From JBARRS01 sp049644345 (GTDB lineage Bacteria > Actinomycetota > Thermoleophilia > Gaiellales > Gaiellaceae), in NCBI GenBank assembly GCA_049644345.1, contig JBARRS010000028.1, positions 1 through 7,919 on the forward strand: a DNA stretch of 7,919 nucleotides. Direction: 5' to 3'. Each line of letters begins with the position of its first letter. The first letter of the stretch is position 1. Both the position numbers and the translations under genes were made by a program. Positions 1-6,055 of this stretch are shown here, piece after piece. The notes beneath the pieces were generated by a model. It was not told the DNA's origin. It was given only the letters and a program-made list of their open reading frames with translations, and ran no database searches.

Positions 1-921
1 CCCGACGCGGAGCGGGCGTGCTGCTCGCCGGAGGCCGTGCTCGCCGCCCGGGCCACCTGTCACGGACTCGGTCTCCCGCACGTGACGCTCGATCTACGCG
101 AGGAGTTCCGGCGCGCGGTGGTCGACCCGTTCGTCCGCGGCTATGCGCAGGGCGAGACACCGAACCCCTGCATCCGATGCAACGGCAGCTTCCGCTTCGC
201 CGAGCTGCTCGCCTTCGCGCGGCGTGCCGGGGCGGCTCGGCTGGCAACAGGCCACTACGCTCGCGTCTTGAGTTACAAGGGAAGGCGGCTGCTCGGGCGC
301 GCGGCCGACCCGGAGAAGGATCAGTCCTACATGCTCGCCCGGCTCGATCCTCGACTGCTCGAGCGATTGTGGTTTCCGCTCGGTGAGCAGACGAAGGCGC
401 AGACGCGGGCCGAGGCGGCCGAGGCCGGCCTCGACGTGGCGACGCGCGCCGAGAGCCAGGAGGCGTGCTTCCTTGCCGGCGACGACTACCGCTCGTTCCT
501 CGAGCGACGCGGGCTGGACACGGAGGAGGGGCCGGTGGTGGACGAGCAGGGGCGCGTGCTCGGCCGCCACGGGGGCTTCTGGCGCTTCACGCCGGGGCAG
601 CGACGCGGCCTGGGCGTGGCTGCGGCCGAACCGCTCTACGCGCTGCGAACGGAGCCGCGGACGAACTCCGTCGTCGTCGGCCCTCGTGCGGCGCTCGCAC
701 GCCGTGAGGTCGACGCGCGCGGCCGCCTGTACGTCCCCGTCGAACGCGTGCAGGCGAAGCTCCGCTACCGCTCGCCGGCGGTCGGTGCACGCGTCGAGCC
801 GCGCGAGAACGGCTTCCGGCTCCGGCTCGACGAGCCTGTCCACGGGGTTGCTGCCGGGCAGACGGCCGTCCTCTACGAGGGGCACGCGGTCGTGGGCGCC
901 GGGACGATCGAAGCGGCGTAA
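1..921 (+). CDS. mnmA: tRNA-specific 2-thiouridylase MnmA (5'-truncated by window edge)
   Basis: MnmA activates the C2 carbonyl of the wobble uridine U34 in tRNA-Lys, -Glu and -Gln with ATP and replaces the oxygen with sulfur relayed from a cysteine desulfurase; it acts in the cytoplasm. The reading frame is open from base 1 and ends at TAA 919-921, giving 306 residues of a protein usually about 360 long. The N-terminal PP-loop ATP site is therefore outside the window. Visible family motifs are TPNPCIRCN (Cys codons 169-171 and 178-180), ATGHYARV, KDQSYML, ESQEACF (Cys codon 466-468, the second catalytic cysteine), GQRRGLG and the C-terminal beta-barrel ending AVLYEGHAVVGAGTIE. The cysteines at 178-180 and 466-468 match E. 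coli Cys102 and Cys199; the extra cysteine at 169-171 sits where E. coli has Asp99. A cysteine desulfurase gene could lie just upstream, but that is a guess. Confidence 0.95.
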   Translation, partial: PDAERACCSPEAVLAARATCHGLGLPHVTLDLREEFRRAVVDPFVRGYAQGETPNPCIRCNGSFRFAELLAFARRAGAARLATGHYARVLSYKGRRLLGRAADPEKDQSYMLARLDPRLLERLWFPLGEQTKAQTRAEAAEAGLDVATRAESQEACFLAGDDYRSFLERRGLDTEEGPVVDEQGRVLGRHGGFWRFTPGQRRGLGVAAAEPLYALRTEPRTNSVVVGPRAALARREVDARGRLYVPVERVQAKLRYRSPAVGARVEPRENGFRLRLDEPVHGVAAGQTAVLYEGHAVVGAGTIEAA

Positions 922-944
922 GATCGGACAGGTGGTCGGTACGC

Positions 945-975
945 CCGCAACTGCGGCGCTCCCTCGCGCGTTTTT
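945..975 (+). terminator. weak hairpin(s) plus T5 after mnmA, possible terminator
   Basis: Between mnmA and the anti-sigma gene, CCGC (945-948) can pair with GCGG (953-956) around an AACT loop. Alternatively GCGC (956-959) can pair with GCGC (966-969), which is followed within one base by TTTTT (971-975). The two stems share base 956 and cannot both form fully. Each stem is only 4 bp, so termination would be weak. The T-run in such GC-rich DNA is the main reason to note it. I found no convincing promoter in the 922-1010 gap: no SigB-type GTTT/GGGTAT pair at usual spacing and no good -35/-10 pair. Readthrough from mnmA into the sigma unit is equally possible. Confidence 0.25.
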
Positions 976-996
976 GAATTCGAGAGGATCATGACC

Positions 997-1008
997 AAGG
1001 GAGGAGGG
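997..1008 (+). promoter_or_regulatory. strong Shine-Dalgarno for the RsbW-like gene
   Basis: The purine run AAGGGAGGAGGG is an excellent match to the 16S rRNA 3' end and ends 2 bases before GTG 1011. Its central GGAGG lies at workable spacing, which fixes GTG 1011 as the start. It is the strongest ribosome binding site in the window; most other genes here have none and rely on overlap coupling or leaderless initiation. Confidence 0.8.
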
Positions 1009-1010
1009 CC

Positions 1011-1379
1011 GTGAGCGGCGATCGGATCACGCTTTCGATCCCGCGCGAAGAGGGCTTCGAGCACGTGGCGCAGCTCGTCCTGAGCGGCGTTGCGGCACGC
1101 CTCAACGTGACGTTCGAAAGCCTCGACGACCTACAGGTGGCGCTCGAGTCCCTGCTCCGACGGGCCGAGAGCGACGGCGACTTGACCGTCGACCTACGGC
1201 TCGAGGACGAGGCGATCAGCGCCCGTGTGGGCCCCTTCAACGGCACCCTGCGGGCCGAGCTCGAACGCGAGACCGGGGACGACGTCGGCCTGCGCAGAGT
1301 GCTCGAGACCGTCGTCGACGAGGTGACGCTGGACGGCGCATGGGTCGAGCTGACGAAGAAGATCGAGCGCCGGAGCTGA
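1011..1379 (+). CDS. RsbW/SpoIIAB-like anti-sigma factor with degenerate ATP site
   Basis: This 122-residue protein has the length and secondary-structure pattern of GHKL-fold anti-sigma factors. Residues 8-47 (SIPREEGF..., LSGVAARLNVTFESLDDLQVALE) follow the N-terminal part of B. subtilis RsbW almost position for position, and LRRVLETVVDEVTLDGAWVELTKKIE (94-119) matches its C-terminal GLYLMETLMDEV region. In RsbW this protein binds the sigma factor and also phosphorylates an anti-anti-sigma protein using ATP. Here the N-box Asn is Arg51 and the adjacent Glu is shifted or Ser47. The DxGxG box is replaced by RVGPFNG (72-78), and the glycine-rich lid is reduced to DVGLRR (91-96). ATP binding and kinase activity are therefore doubtful. 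GTG 1011 was chosen because of the strong ribosome binding site just upstream. The stop overlaps the sigma factor start by one base (TGATG), so the two are probably made together as a binding pair; no RsbV-like gene is visible. The family call is moderately sure; the inhibitor role is inference from context. Confidence 0.7.
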   Translation: MSGDRITLSIPREEGFEHVAQLVLSGVAARLNVTFESLDDLQVALESLLRRAESDGDLTVDLRLEDEAISARVGPFNGTLRAELERETGDDVGLRRVLETVVDEVTLDGAWVELTKKIERRS

Positions 1380-2152
1380 TGGCGACGCGCGCGAGCGACA
1401 AGGACCTGCTCCGCCGCTATCACGAGAGCGGCGACCTCGCGGCGCGCGAGCGGCTGATCGAGCAGTACATGTCGCTCGTCCGCTCGCTCGCGCGGCGCTA
1501 CTCGTACCGTGGAGAGCAGCTCGAGGATCTCGTCCAGATCGGAGCGATCGGCCTGATCAAGGCGATCGACCGTTTCGACCTCGACCGCGGGGTCGAGCTC
1601 ACCACCTACGCAACGCCGAACATCATCGGCGAGATCAAGCGCCACTTCCGCGACCGCGGCTGGTCCGTGCGCGTCCCGCGCGGGCTCCAGGAGCTGAACA
1701 TCCAGCTCTCGCGGCTGCTCGAGGAGCTCACCGTCCAGCTGGGTCGCTCGCCGACGATCGCCGAGCTGGCGAAGGCGGCCGGTGTGTCAGACGAGGAAGT
1801 GCTCGAGGCGCTCGAGAGCGGGCGGGCCTACAGCTCGCTCTCGCTCTCGGCTGGCGGCGGCTCGGACGACGAGGGCGACCTCGATCCGCTCGAGTCGCTC
1901 GGAACGGAGGAGCACGCCTACGAAGTCTCGGAGGACCGCGCCGTGCTCGCGCCCGGATTCCGCGTGCTCGACGAGCGTGAGCGCAGGATCCTCCACCTGC
2001 GTTTCTTCAAGGGCCTCACCCAGTCCCAGATCGCCCAGCAGGTAGGCATCTCGCAGATGCACGTCTCTCGCCTGATCCGCCGCTCGCTCGAGAAGATCCG
2101 CGAGGAGATCGACGAGCAGGAGCTCCCGGTAGGGCAGCGGGTCCCCGGCTGA
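1379..2152 (+). CDS. SigB/SigF/SigG-family RNA polymerase sigma factor
   Basis: This is a 257-residue group 3 sigma-70 factor, the usual size for SigB/SigF types. Region 2 spans about 25-100 and includes the core-binding and -10-recognition block (EDLVQIGAIGLIKAIDRFD at 49-67, then LTTYATPNIIGEIKRHFRD at 74-92). Region 3 is about 100-150 (VPRGLQELN, then GRSPTIAELAKAAGVSDEEV). Region 4 is about 197-244, with the helix-turn-helix LTQSQIAQQVGISQMHVSRL (213-232) that reads the -35 element. A Gly/Asp/Glu-rich linker (158-182) joins regions 3 and 4. It should redirect RNA polymerase to a stress or developmental regulon, held in check by the RsbW-like protein encoded just upstream. ATG 1379 overlaps the upstream stop, with GGAG at 1372-1375. 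An in-frame upstream start at 1340 would add 13 residues inside the neighbour and is unlikely. Which sigma subgroup it belongs to, and what it controls, cannot be told from sequence alone. Confidence 0.93.
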   Translation: MATRASDKDLLRRYHESGDLAARERLIEQYMSLVRSLARRYSYRGEQLEDLVQIGAIGLIKAIDRFDLDRGVELTTYATPNIIGEIKRHFRDRGWSVRVPRGLQELNIQLSRLLEELTVQLGRSPTIAELAKAAGVSDEEVLEALESGRAYSSLSLSAGGGSDDEGDLDPLESLGTEEHAYEVSEDRAVLAPGFRVLDERERRILHLRFFKGLTQSQIAQQVGISQMHVSRLIRRSLEKIREEIDEQELPVGQRVPG

Positions 2153-2194
2153 GAACTCGGTTTCGGGCCTTCCTGCCACCGCAAACGAGTGAGG

Positions 2195-2208
2195 GGCCGT
2201 AACCGGCC
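2195..2208 (+). repeat. short GC hairpin in the sigma-alaS gap
   Basis: GGCCG (2195-2199) and CGGCC (2204-2208) form a perfect 5-bp stem with a TAAC loop. There is no following T-run, so it is a poor intrinsic terminator. It occupies the place where a -35 element for the alaS promoter would be expected. It could be a weak end for the sigma transcript, a protein-binding palindrome, or chance. Confidence 0.35.
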
Positions 2209-2213
2209 GCACC

Positions 2214-2219
2214 TAGAAT
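2214..2219 (+). promoter_or_regulatory. -10-like element for leaderless alaS transcription
   Basis: TAGAAT fits the actinobacterial -10 pattern TANNNT and ends 7 bases before GTG 2227, so transcription would start at or within a base or two of the start codon. There is no Shine-Dalgarno upstream of the GTG, which agrees with leaderless initiation. No recognisable -35 is present at 17-18 base spacing (a GC hairpin is there instead), as is common for -10-driven actinobacterial promoters. Confidence 0.55.
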
Positions 2220-2226
2220 CACTCCC

Positions 2227-4770
2227 GTGCGCACGACCGCCGAGCTCCGGGAGGGTTTTCTCTCGTTCTTCGAGTCGAAGGGTCACCTGCGCCGGCCGTC
2301 GGCGTCGCTGGTCCCGCGGGCCGACGACCGCTCGACGCTGCTGACGACGGCGGGAATGCAGCCTCAGATGCCGTTTTTCCTGGGTCGCGAGCAACCGCCG
2401 GCGCCGCTGGTCACGACGGTGCAGAAGTGCTTCCGAACCCAAGACATCGACGAGGTCGGACTCGACACGTACCACCTCACTTTCTTCGAGATGCTCGGCA
2501 ACTTCTCGTTCGGCCAGTACTTCAAGGAAGGCGCGATCGAGTACGCGACCGAGTTCGTCCGGGAGCACATGAAGCTCGACTGGGATCTCGTGTGGGCGAG
2601 CGTCTTCGCGGGCGACCCCGAGCTCGGTCTCGGCCCAGATGAGGTCGCGATCGAGCTCTGGGAGCGGATCGGCATGCCGCCCGAGCGAATCGTGCCGCTG
2701 CCTACGTCGGAGAACTTCTGGTCGGTTGGAGGACCCGGGCCGTGCGGGCCGGACTCGGAGATCTACTACGACCGCGGCGCCGAGCACGGCTGTGGCCGTC
2801 CTGAGTGCAAGCCGGGCTGCTCGTGCGAGCGCTTCCTCGAGATCTGGAACCTCGTCTTCATGGAGTTCGAGCTCCACGGCGACGGCAAGCTGACGCCGCT
2901 CCCCAAGCAGAACATCGACACCGGCATGGGCCTCGAGCGGGCGGCGACGACCCTGCAGGGCGTCATCTCCGTCTACGACACCGACGGCTACCGCTCGATC
3001 ATGGACTGGATCGAGGCCGAATCGGGCGTCGCCCACGACGACTCCTCGGACGCCGCGAAGGCGCACCGCGTCCTTGCTGACCACGGGCGCGGGATGACGT
3101 TCCTCGTCGGCGACGGCCTGACGCCCTCGAACGAGGGCCGCGGCTACGTGCTCCGCAGGATCATCCGCCGGGCCGTCCAGCATGGGAGGCGCATCGGCAT
3201 GAAGCCGCCGTTTCTGGCAAAGCTCGCCGAGGTTGTGATCGAACAGATGGGAGACGTGTACCCCGAGCTAGTCGAGCACCGGACACAGATTCACCGGGCG
3301 CTGACCGCCGAGGAGGACCGGTTCGCCGAGACACTCGAGCGAGGAATGAAGCTTTTCGAGGCGGCAGCAGAAGGCTCTGAGATCAGCGGAGACGAGGCAT
3401 TTGTCCTCCAGGCGACTTATGGATTTCCGATCGAGCTGACTGTCGAGCTCGCTCGTGAGCGCAACAAGACGGTCAACCTCGAGGAGTTCGAGCGGGAAAT
3501 GCAGCGTCACCGCGAGATTTCGCGAGCAGGGGCTGCGGGTGTCGATGCCCAGCGGGCAGCCGAGTTTGCGGCGCGCGCCGGCTTCCGGACGGAGTTCGTA
3601 GGCTTCGAGAAGACGGACGTCCTGACGCAGCTCGGTGCGCTCGAGCAGATCGAGGAAGGTCTGTTCCTTGCGAAGCTCCGAGAGTCGCCGTTCTATCCCG
3701 AGGGGGGCGGCCAGGTCACCGATGCTGGGTTCATCGAGCTCGACGGCGACGGTGCGCGGGCCGAGCTGCGCGAGGCGTACCGGCTCGAGGACGACCAGGT
3801 GCTCCTCTTCGAAGGCGACGGCTTCGAGGAGGGCGCGCGCGTGCGCGCCGTCGTTCCCTGGTCGGTGCGCTTTCCGACGATGGCAAACCACACCGGGACT
3901 CACCTGCTGCACAAGGCGCTCCAGGAGGTTCTCGGCGACCATGTGCGCCAGGCCGGCTCCGCCGTTCGGCCGGACAAGCTGCGCTTCGACTTCACCCACG
4001 GGCAGGCGCTCTCGCCGGACGAGCGCGACGCGGTCGAGCGCCGAGTGAACGAGATCGTGTTCGAGAACCGTCCCGTCCGCGCGTACATCGTCCCGATCGA
4101 GGAGGCGCGTCGGCTCGGCGCGATGATGCTCTTCGGCGAGAAGTACGGCGACGAGGTGCGTGTGGTCGAGGTCGCCGACTACTCGCGCGAGCTGTGCGGC
4201 GGCACACATGTCCGCTCTACGGCCGAGATCGGTCCCTTCGTGATCCTGAGCGAGAGCTCCGTGGGCGGTGGGGCCCGGCGGATCGAGGCCGTGACGGCCG
4301 GCGAGGCCTGGAGCTACCTCCGGGAGCGTGCACGCGAGGCCGACACGCTCGGCGAGGAGCTCGCCCAGACGCGAAAGGAGGCGAAGAAGCGGCCGGCCGG
4401 GGGCGGCCCCGACATCGTCGAGGAGCGGCGCAACCGAGCCGGCGACGTCGAGGTGATCGTCGTCGAAGCCCGCACGGCGAGCGCAGAGGATCTGCTTGCG
4501 TTGTCCGATCGACTGCTGCAGCAGAACCCGCCCGCAGCGGTCGTGCTCGGGTCACAGGAGGACGGAAGAGTTCACCTCGTCGTCAACCTCGACCGGTCGC
4601 TCCAGGATCGGGGCCTCGACGCGGTCGCCGTCGTCAAGGAGGCCGCGGCGCTGGTCGGCGGGGGAGGAGGCGGACGGCCGACGATGGCGCGGGCCGGCGG
4701 ACGCGACCCCGAGAAGCTTCCCGAGGCGCTCGCGACCGCCGAGCGGCTTATCCTCTCGGCGCTGTCGTGA
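2227..4770 (+). CDS. alaS: alanine--tRNA ligase
   Basis: AlaRS charges tRNA-Ala with alanine in the cytoplasm and clears mischarged Ser- and Gly-tRNA-Ala. At 847 residues it is slightly short for the family (about 870-890). The class II catalytic core (about 1-240) shows LTTAGMQPQMPFFLG, KCFRTQDIDEVG, FFEMLGNFSFGQYF (motif 2) and GMGLERAATTLQG (motif 3), followed by the helical tRNA-binding region. Residues 189-200 carry a Cys cluster, C-x4-C-x3-C-x-C, just before LEIWNLVFMEFE. The editing domain has the zinc/catalytic pairs H555-x3-H559 (HTGTH) and C657-x3-H661 (CGGTH), then SVGGGARRIEAVT. The C-Ala domain ends with a glycine-rich GGGGGGRP and GGRDPEKLPEAL. The linker helix between editing and C-Ala domains (about 697-721) looks short. 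GTG 2227 is chosen because conserved sequence begins directly after it and a -10-like element lies 7 bases upstream. It is first gene of the overlapping run with ruvX, mltG and aroE. Confidence 0.98.
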   Translation: MRTTAELREGFLSFFESKGHLRRPSASLVPRADDRSTLLTTAGMQPQMPFFLGREQPPAPLVTTVQKCFRTQDIDEVGLDTYHLTFFEMLGNFSFGQYFKEGAIEYATEFVREHMKLDWDLVWASVFAGDPELGLGPDEVAIELWERIGMPPERIVPLPTSENFWSVGGPGPCGPDSEIYYDRGAEHGCGRPECKPGCSCERFLEIWNLVFMEFELHGDGKLTPLPKQNIDTGMGLERAATTLQGVISVYDTDGYRSIMDWIEAESGVAHDDSSDAAKAHRVLADHGRGMTFLVGDGLTPSNEGRGYVLRRIIRRAVQHGRRIGMKPPFLAKLAEVVIEQMGDVYPELVEHRTQIHRALTAEEDRFAETLERGMKLFEAAAEGSEISGDEAFVLQATYGFPIELTVELARERNKTVNLEEFEREMQRHREISRAGAAGVDAQRAAEFAARAGFRTEFVGFEKTDVLTQLGALEQIEEGLFLAKLRESPFYPEGGGQVTDAGFIELDGDGARAELREAYRLEDDQVLLFEGDGFEEGARVRAVVPWSVRFPTMANHTGTHLLHKALQEVLGDHVRQAGSAVRPDKLRFDFTHGQALSPDERDAVERRVNEIVFENRPVRAYIVPIEEARRLGAMMLFGEKYGDEVRVVEVADYSRELCGGTHVRSTAEIGPFVILSESSVGGGARRIEAVTAGEAWSYLRERAREADTLGEELAQTRKEAKKRPAGGGPDIVEERRNRAGDVEVIVVEARTASAEDLLALSDRLLQQNPPAAVVLGSQEDGRVHLVVNLDRSLQDRGLDAVAVVKEAAALVGGGGGGRPTMARAGGRDPEKLPEALATAERLILSALS

Positions 4771-5165
4771 AGGTTCTCGCGCTGGACTACGGCTCGGCCC
4801 GCACGGGGGTAGCGGTCTCGGACCCGACCGGAACCGTCGCGCGCCCACTCGGGGTCGTCGAGCGCGCCGGGACAGAGCCGGGGCTCGAGCGGCTCGCCGA
4901 GCTGATTCGCTCCGAGGAGGCGGAGCTCGTCGTCGTGGGGCTACCGCTGACGATGGGCGGGAAGCACGGCGAGCAGGCGGACGAGGCACTGCTCTTCCTT
5001 GATTCCCTGCGGAGGCTCGTCGACGTTCAGGTCGAGAGCTTCGACGAGCGCTTCACCACCGACCTTGCGGAACGGGATCCTGTCGCCGATGCGCCCGAGG
5101 ACGCGCGCGCGGCGGCGCATCTGCTGTCGAACTATCTCGAGTGGTCGAGCGGCGCCCGGGCGTGA
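4767..5165 (+). CDS. ruvX: RuvX/YqgF family protein (putative pre-16S rRNA nuclease / Holliday junction resolvase-like)
   Basis: This 132-residue RNase H-fold protein belongs to the YqgF/RuvX family. E. coli YqgF is implicated in 16S rRNA 5' processing and mycobacterial RuvX acts as a Holliday junction resolvase, so the substrate here is not certain. Motifs in order are ALDYGSARTGVAVSD (first acidic residue Asp7), VVVGLPLTMGG (55-65), DERFTT (93-98) and DARAAAHLLSNYLEW (last acidic residue Asp112). The segment between DERFTT and Asp112 is only 13 residues, shorter than the roughly 20-25 in E. coli YqgF. GTG 4767 overlaps the alaS stop as GTGA and there is no separate ribosome binding site, so translation is probably coupled to alaS. 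An in-frame extension back to 4194 would lie inside alaS and gives an Arg/Gly-rich sequence with no homology features, so it is discounted. It ends in a TGATG overlap with mltG. Confidence 0.92.
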   Translation: MKVLALDYGSARTGVAVSDPTGTVARPLGVVERAGTEPGLERLAELIRSEEAELVVVGLPLTMGGKHGEQADEALLFLDSLRRLVDVQVESFDERFTTDLAERDPVADAPEDARAAAHLLSNYLEWSSGARA

Positions 5166-6055
5166 TGCCGCCGCGTCGGCGGCGCCCGGAACGGCACCGG
5201 CCTCCGCGCTCCGTCGTCTATCGACGCCGCGCGCTGGCGCTTGCGCTGATCGCCGCTGCGGCCGTCGGGCTGGGCTTCGTGATCAAGAGCGTCGGCGGCG
5301 GCAACTCAGGGCCGACGACCACCGCGGTCGTGCCGCCGAAGCCGTTCCGCGTCGTCTTCCCGGAGGGGTTCACGCGCCGTGACATGGCGGGACGCGTCGG
5401 CGATGTCGCCCACATTGCCGCGCACGAGCGTCACGTCACCCCGCAGCTCTCGCAGCCGTCGTACCTGGCCGCGACTCGACGCCCTAGAAGGGTCGTGGGC
5501 TTCGGGCTGAAGCGGTATCCGCTCGAGGGCTTCCTCTTCCCGGCGACGTACGACTTCACTGCGCGGACGACGTCGGCGCAACTCGTCGCCGATCAGCTCC
5601 AGGCGTTCGAGGACCACTGGCGCAGGATCGATCTTCGTTACGCCCGCTCCAAGAACCTGACGCCGTACGACGTACTCGTCATTGCCTCCATGATCGAGAA
5701 GGAGGCGCTGGCGCCCGAGGAGCGACCGAAGATCGCGCGCGTCATCTTCAATCGCCTCCATCTCGGGATGAAGCTGGGGATCGACGCCACGATCCGCTAT
5801 GCATTGAATGTTCCCGGGACACAGTCGCTGACCGACCCGGAACTGAACTCCCGGACCCCGTACAACACGCGCAAGTACGTCGGCCTGCCGCCGACCCCGA
5901 TCGCCAACCCCGGCCTGGCGTCGATCCAGGCGGCGGCGCACCCTGTGCCGGGCAACTGGCTCTATTTCGTGCGCAAGCCGGACCGGGTGCACCACTTCTT
6001 CACCGCGAGCGCGCAGGCGTTCGCGGACTACGCCCGCACTCACGGCTACCGGTGA
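5165..6055 (+). CDS. mltG: endolytic murein transglycosylase MltG (YceG-like)
   Basis: MltG is a membrane-anchored lytic transglycosylase that cuts nascent glycan strands near the membrane and is thought to set peptidoglycan chain length. The 296-residue product has an Arg-rich cytoplasmic N-terminus (1-22), one transmembrane segment (about 23-40) and a Gly/Thr/Pro linker. A small LysM-like subdomain follows, beginning FRVVFPEGFTRRDMAGRV (61-78). The catalytic YceG domain begins near YPLEGFLFPATYDF (118-131). ASMIEKEAL (174-182) contains the expected catalytic glutamate (Glu178). NRLHLGMKLGIDATIRYAL, TPYNTRKYVGLPPTPIANPG and LYFVRKPDRVHHFF complete the family signature. It is shorter than E. 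coli MltG (340), mostly in the N-terminal part. ATG 5165 overlaps the ruvX stop (TGATG); GTG 5162 directly before it is an equally possible start and changes one residue. Its place between ruvX and aroE is the common actinobacterial arrangement. Confidence 0.95.
   Translation: MPPRRRRPERHRPPRSVVYRRRALALALIAAAAVGLGFVIKSVGGGNSGPTTTAVVPPKPFRVVFPEGFTRRDMAGRVGDVAHIAAHERHVTPQLSQPSYLAATRRPRRVVGFGLKRYPLEGFLFPATYDFTARTTSAQLVADQLQAFEDHWRRIDLRYARSKNLTPYDVLVIASMIEKEALAPEERPKIARVIFNRLHLGMKLGIDATIRYALNVPGTQSLTDPELNSRTPYNTRKYVGLPPTPIANPGLASIQAAAHPVPGNWLYFVRKPDRVHHFFTASAQAFADYARTHGYR

Noticed and set aside
94..885. 263-codon open frame on the minus strand
   Set aside because: It is antisense to mnmA, whose motifs run through the same bases; composition is typical of an antisense shadow.
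922..1010. SigB-type autoregulatory promoter upstream of the anti-sigma gene
   Set aside because: GTTTTT at 970-975 resembles a -35 half, but no GGGTAT-like -10 follows at 13-16 bases; the nearest candidate is at about 10 and poorly matched.
1918..3183. 421-codon open frame on the minus strand
   Set aside because: It lies opposite the sigma factor and alaS, is rich in Arg/Val/Leu/Asp as expected for reverse-strand reading of GC-rich codons, and shows no recognisable motif.
3181..3560. Slightly lower-GC stretch inside alaS, possible recombination patch
   Set aside because: Two 60-base lines counted at about 58% GC, but the protein stays in frame and family-like; it falls in the less conserved region between catalytic and editing domains, where relaxed codon use is enough to explain it.
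3268..4209. 313-codon open frame on the minus strand
   Set aside because: It is entirely antisense to the alaS editing region, which has clear catalytic motifs; the product has no family features.
4194..4766. N-terminal extension of ruvX back into alaS
   Set aside because: The added 191 residues are Arg/Gly-rich out-of-frame reading of alaS; GTG 4767 gives a normal YqgF N-terminus with the GTGA overlap.
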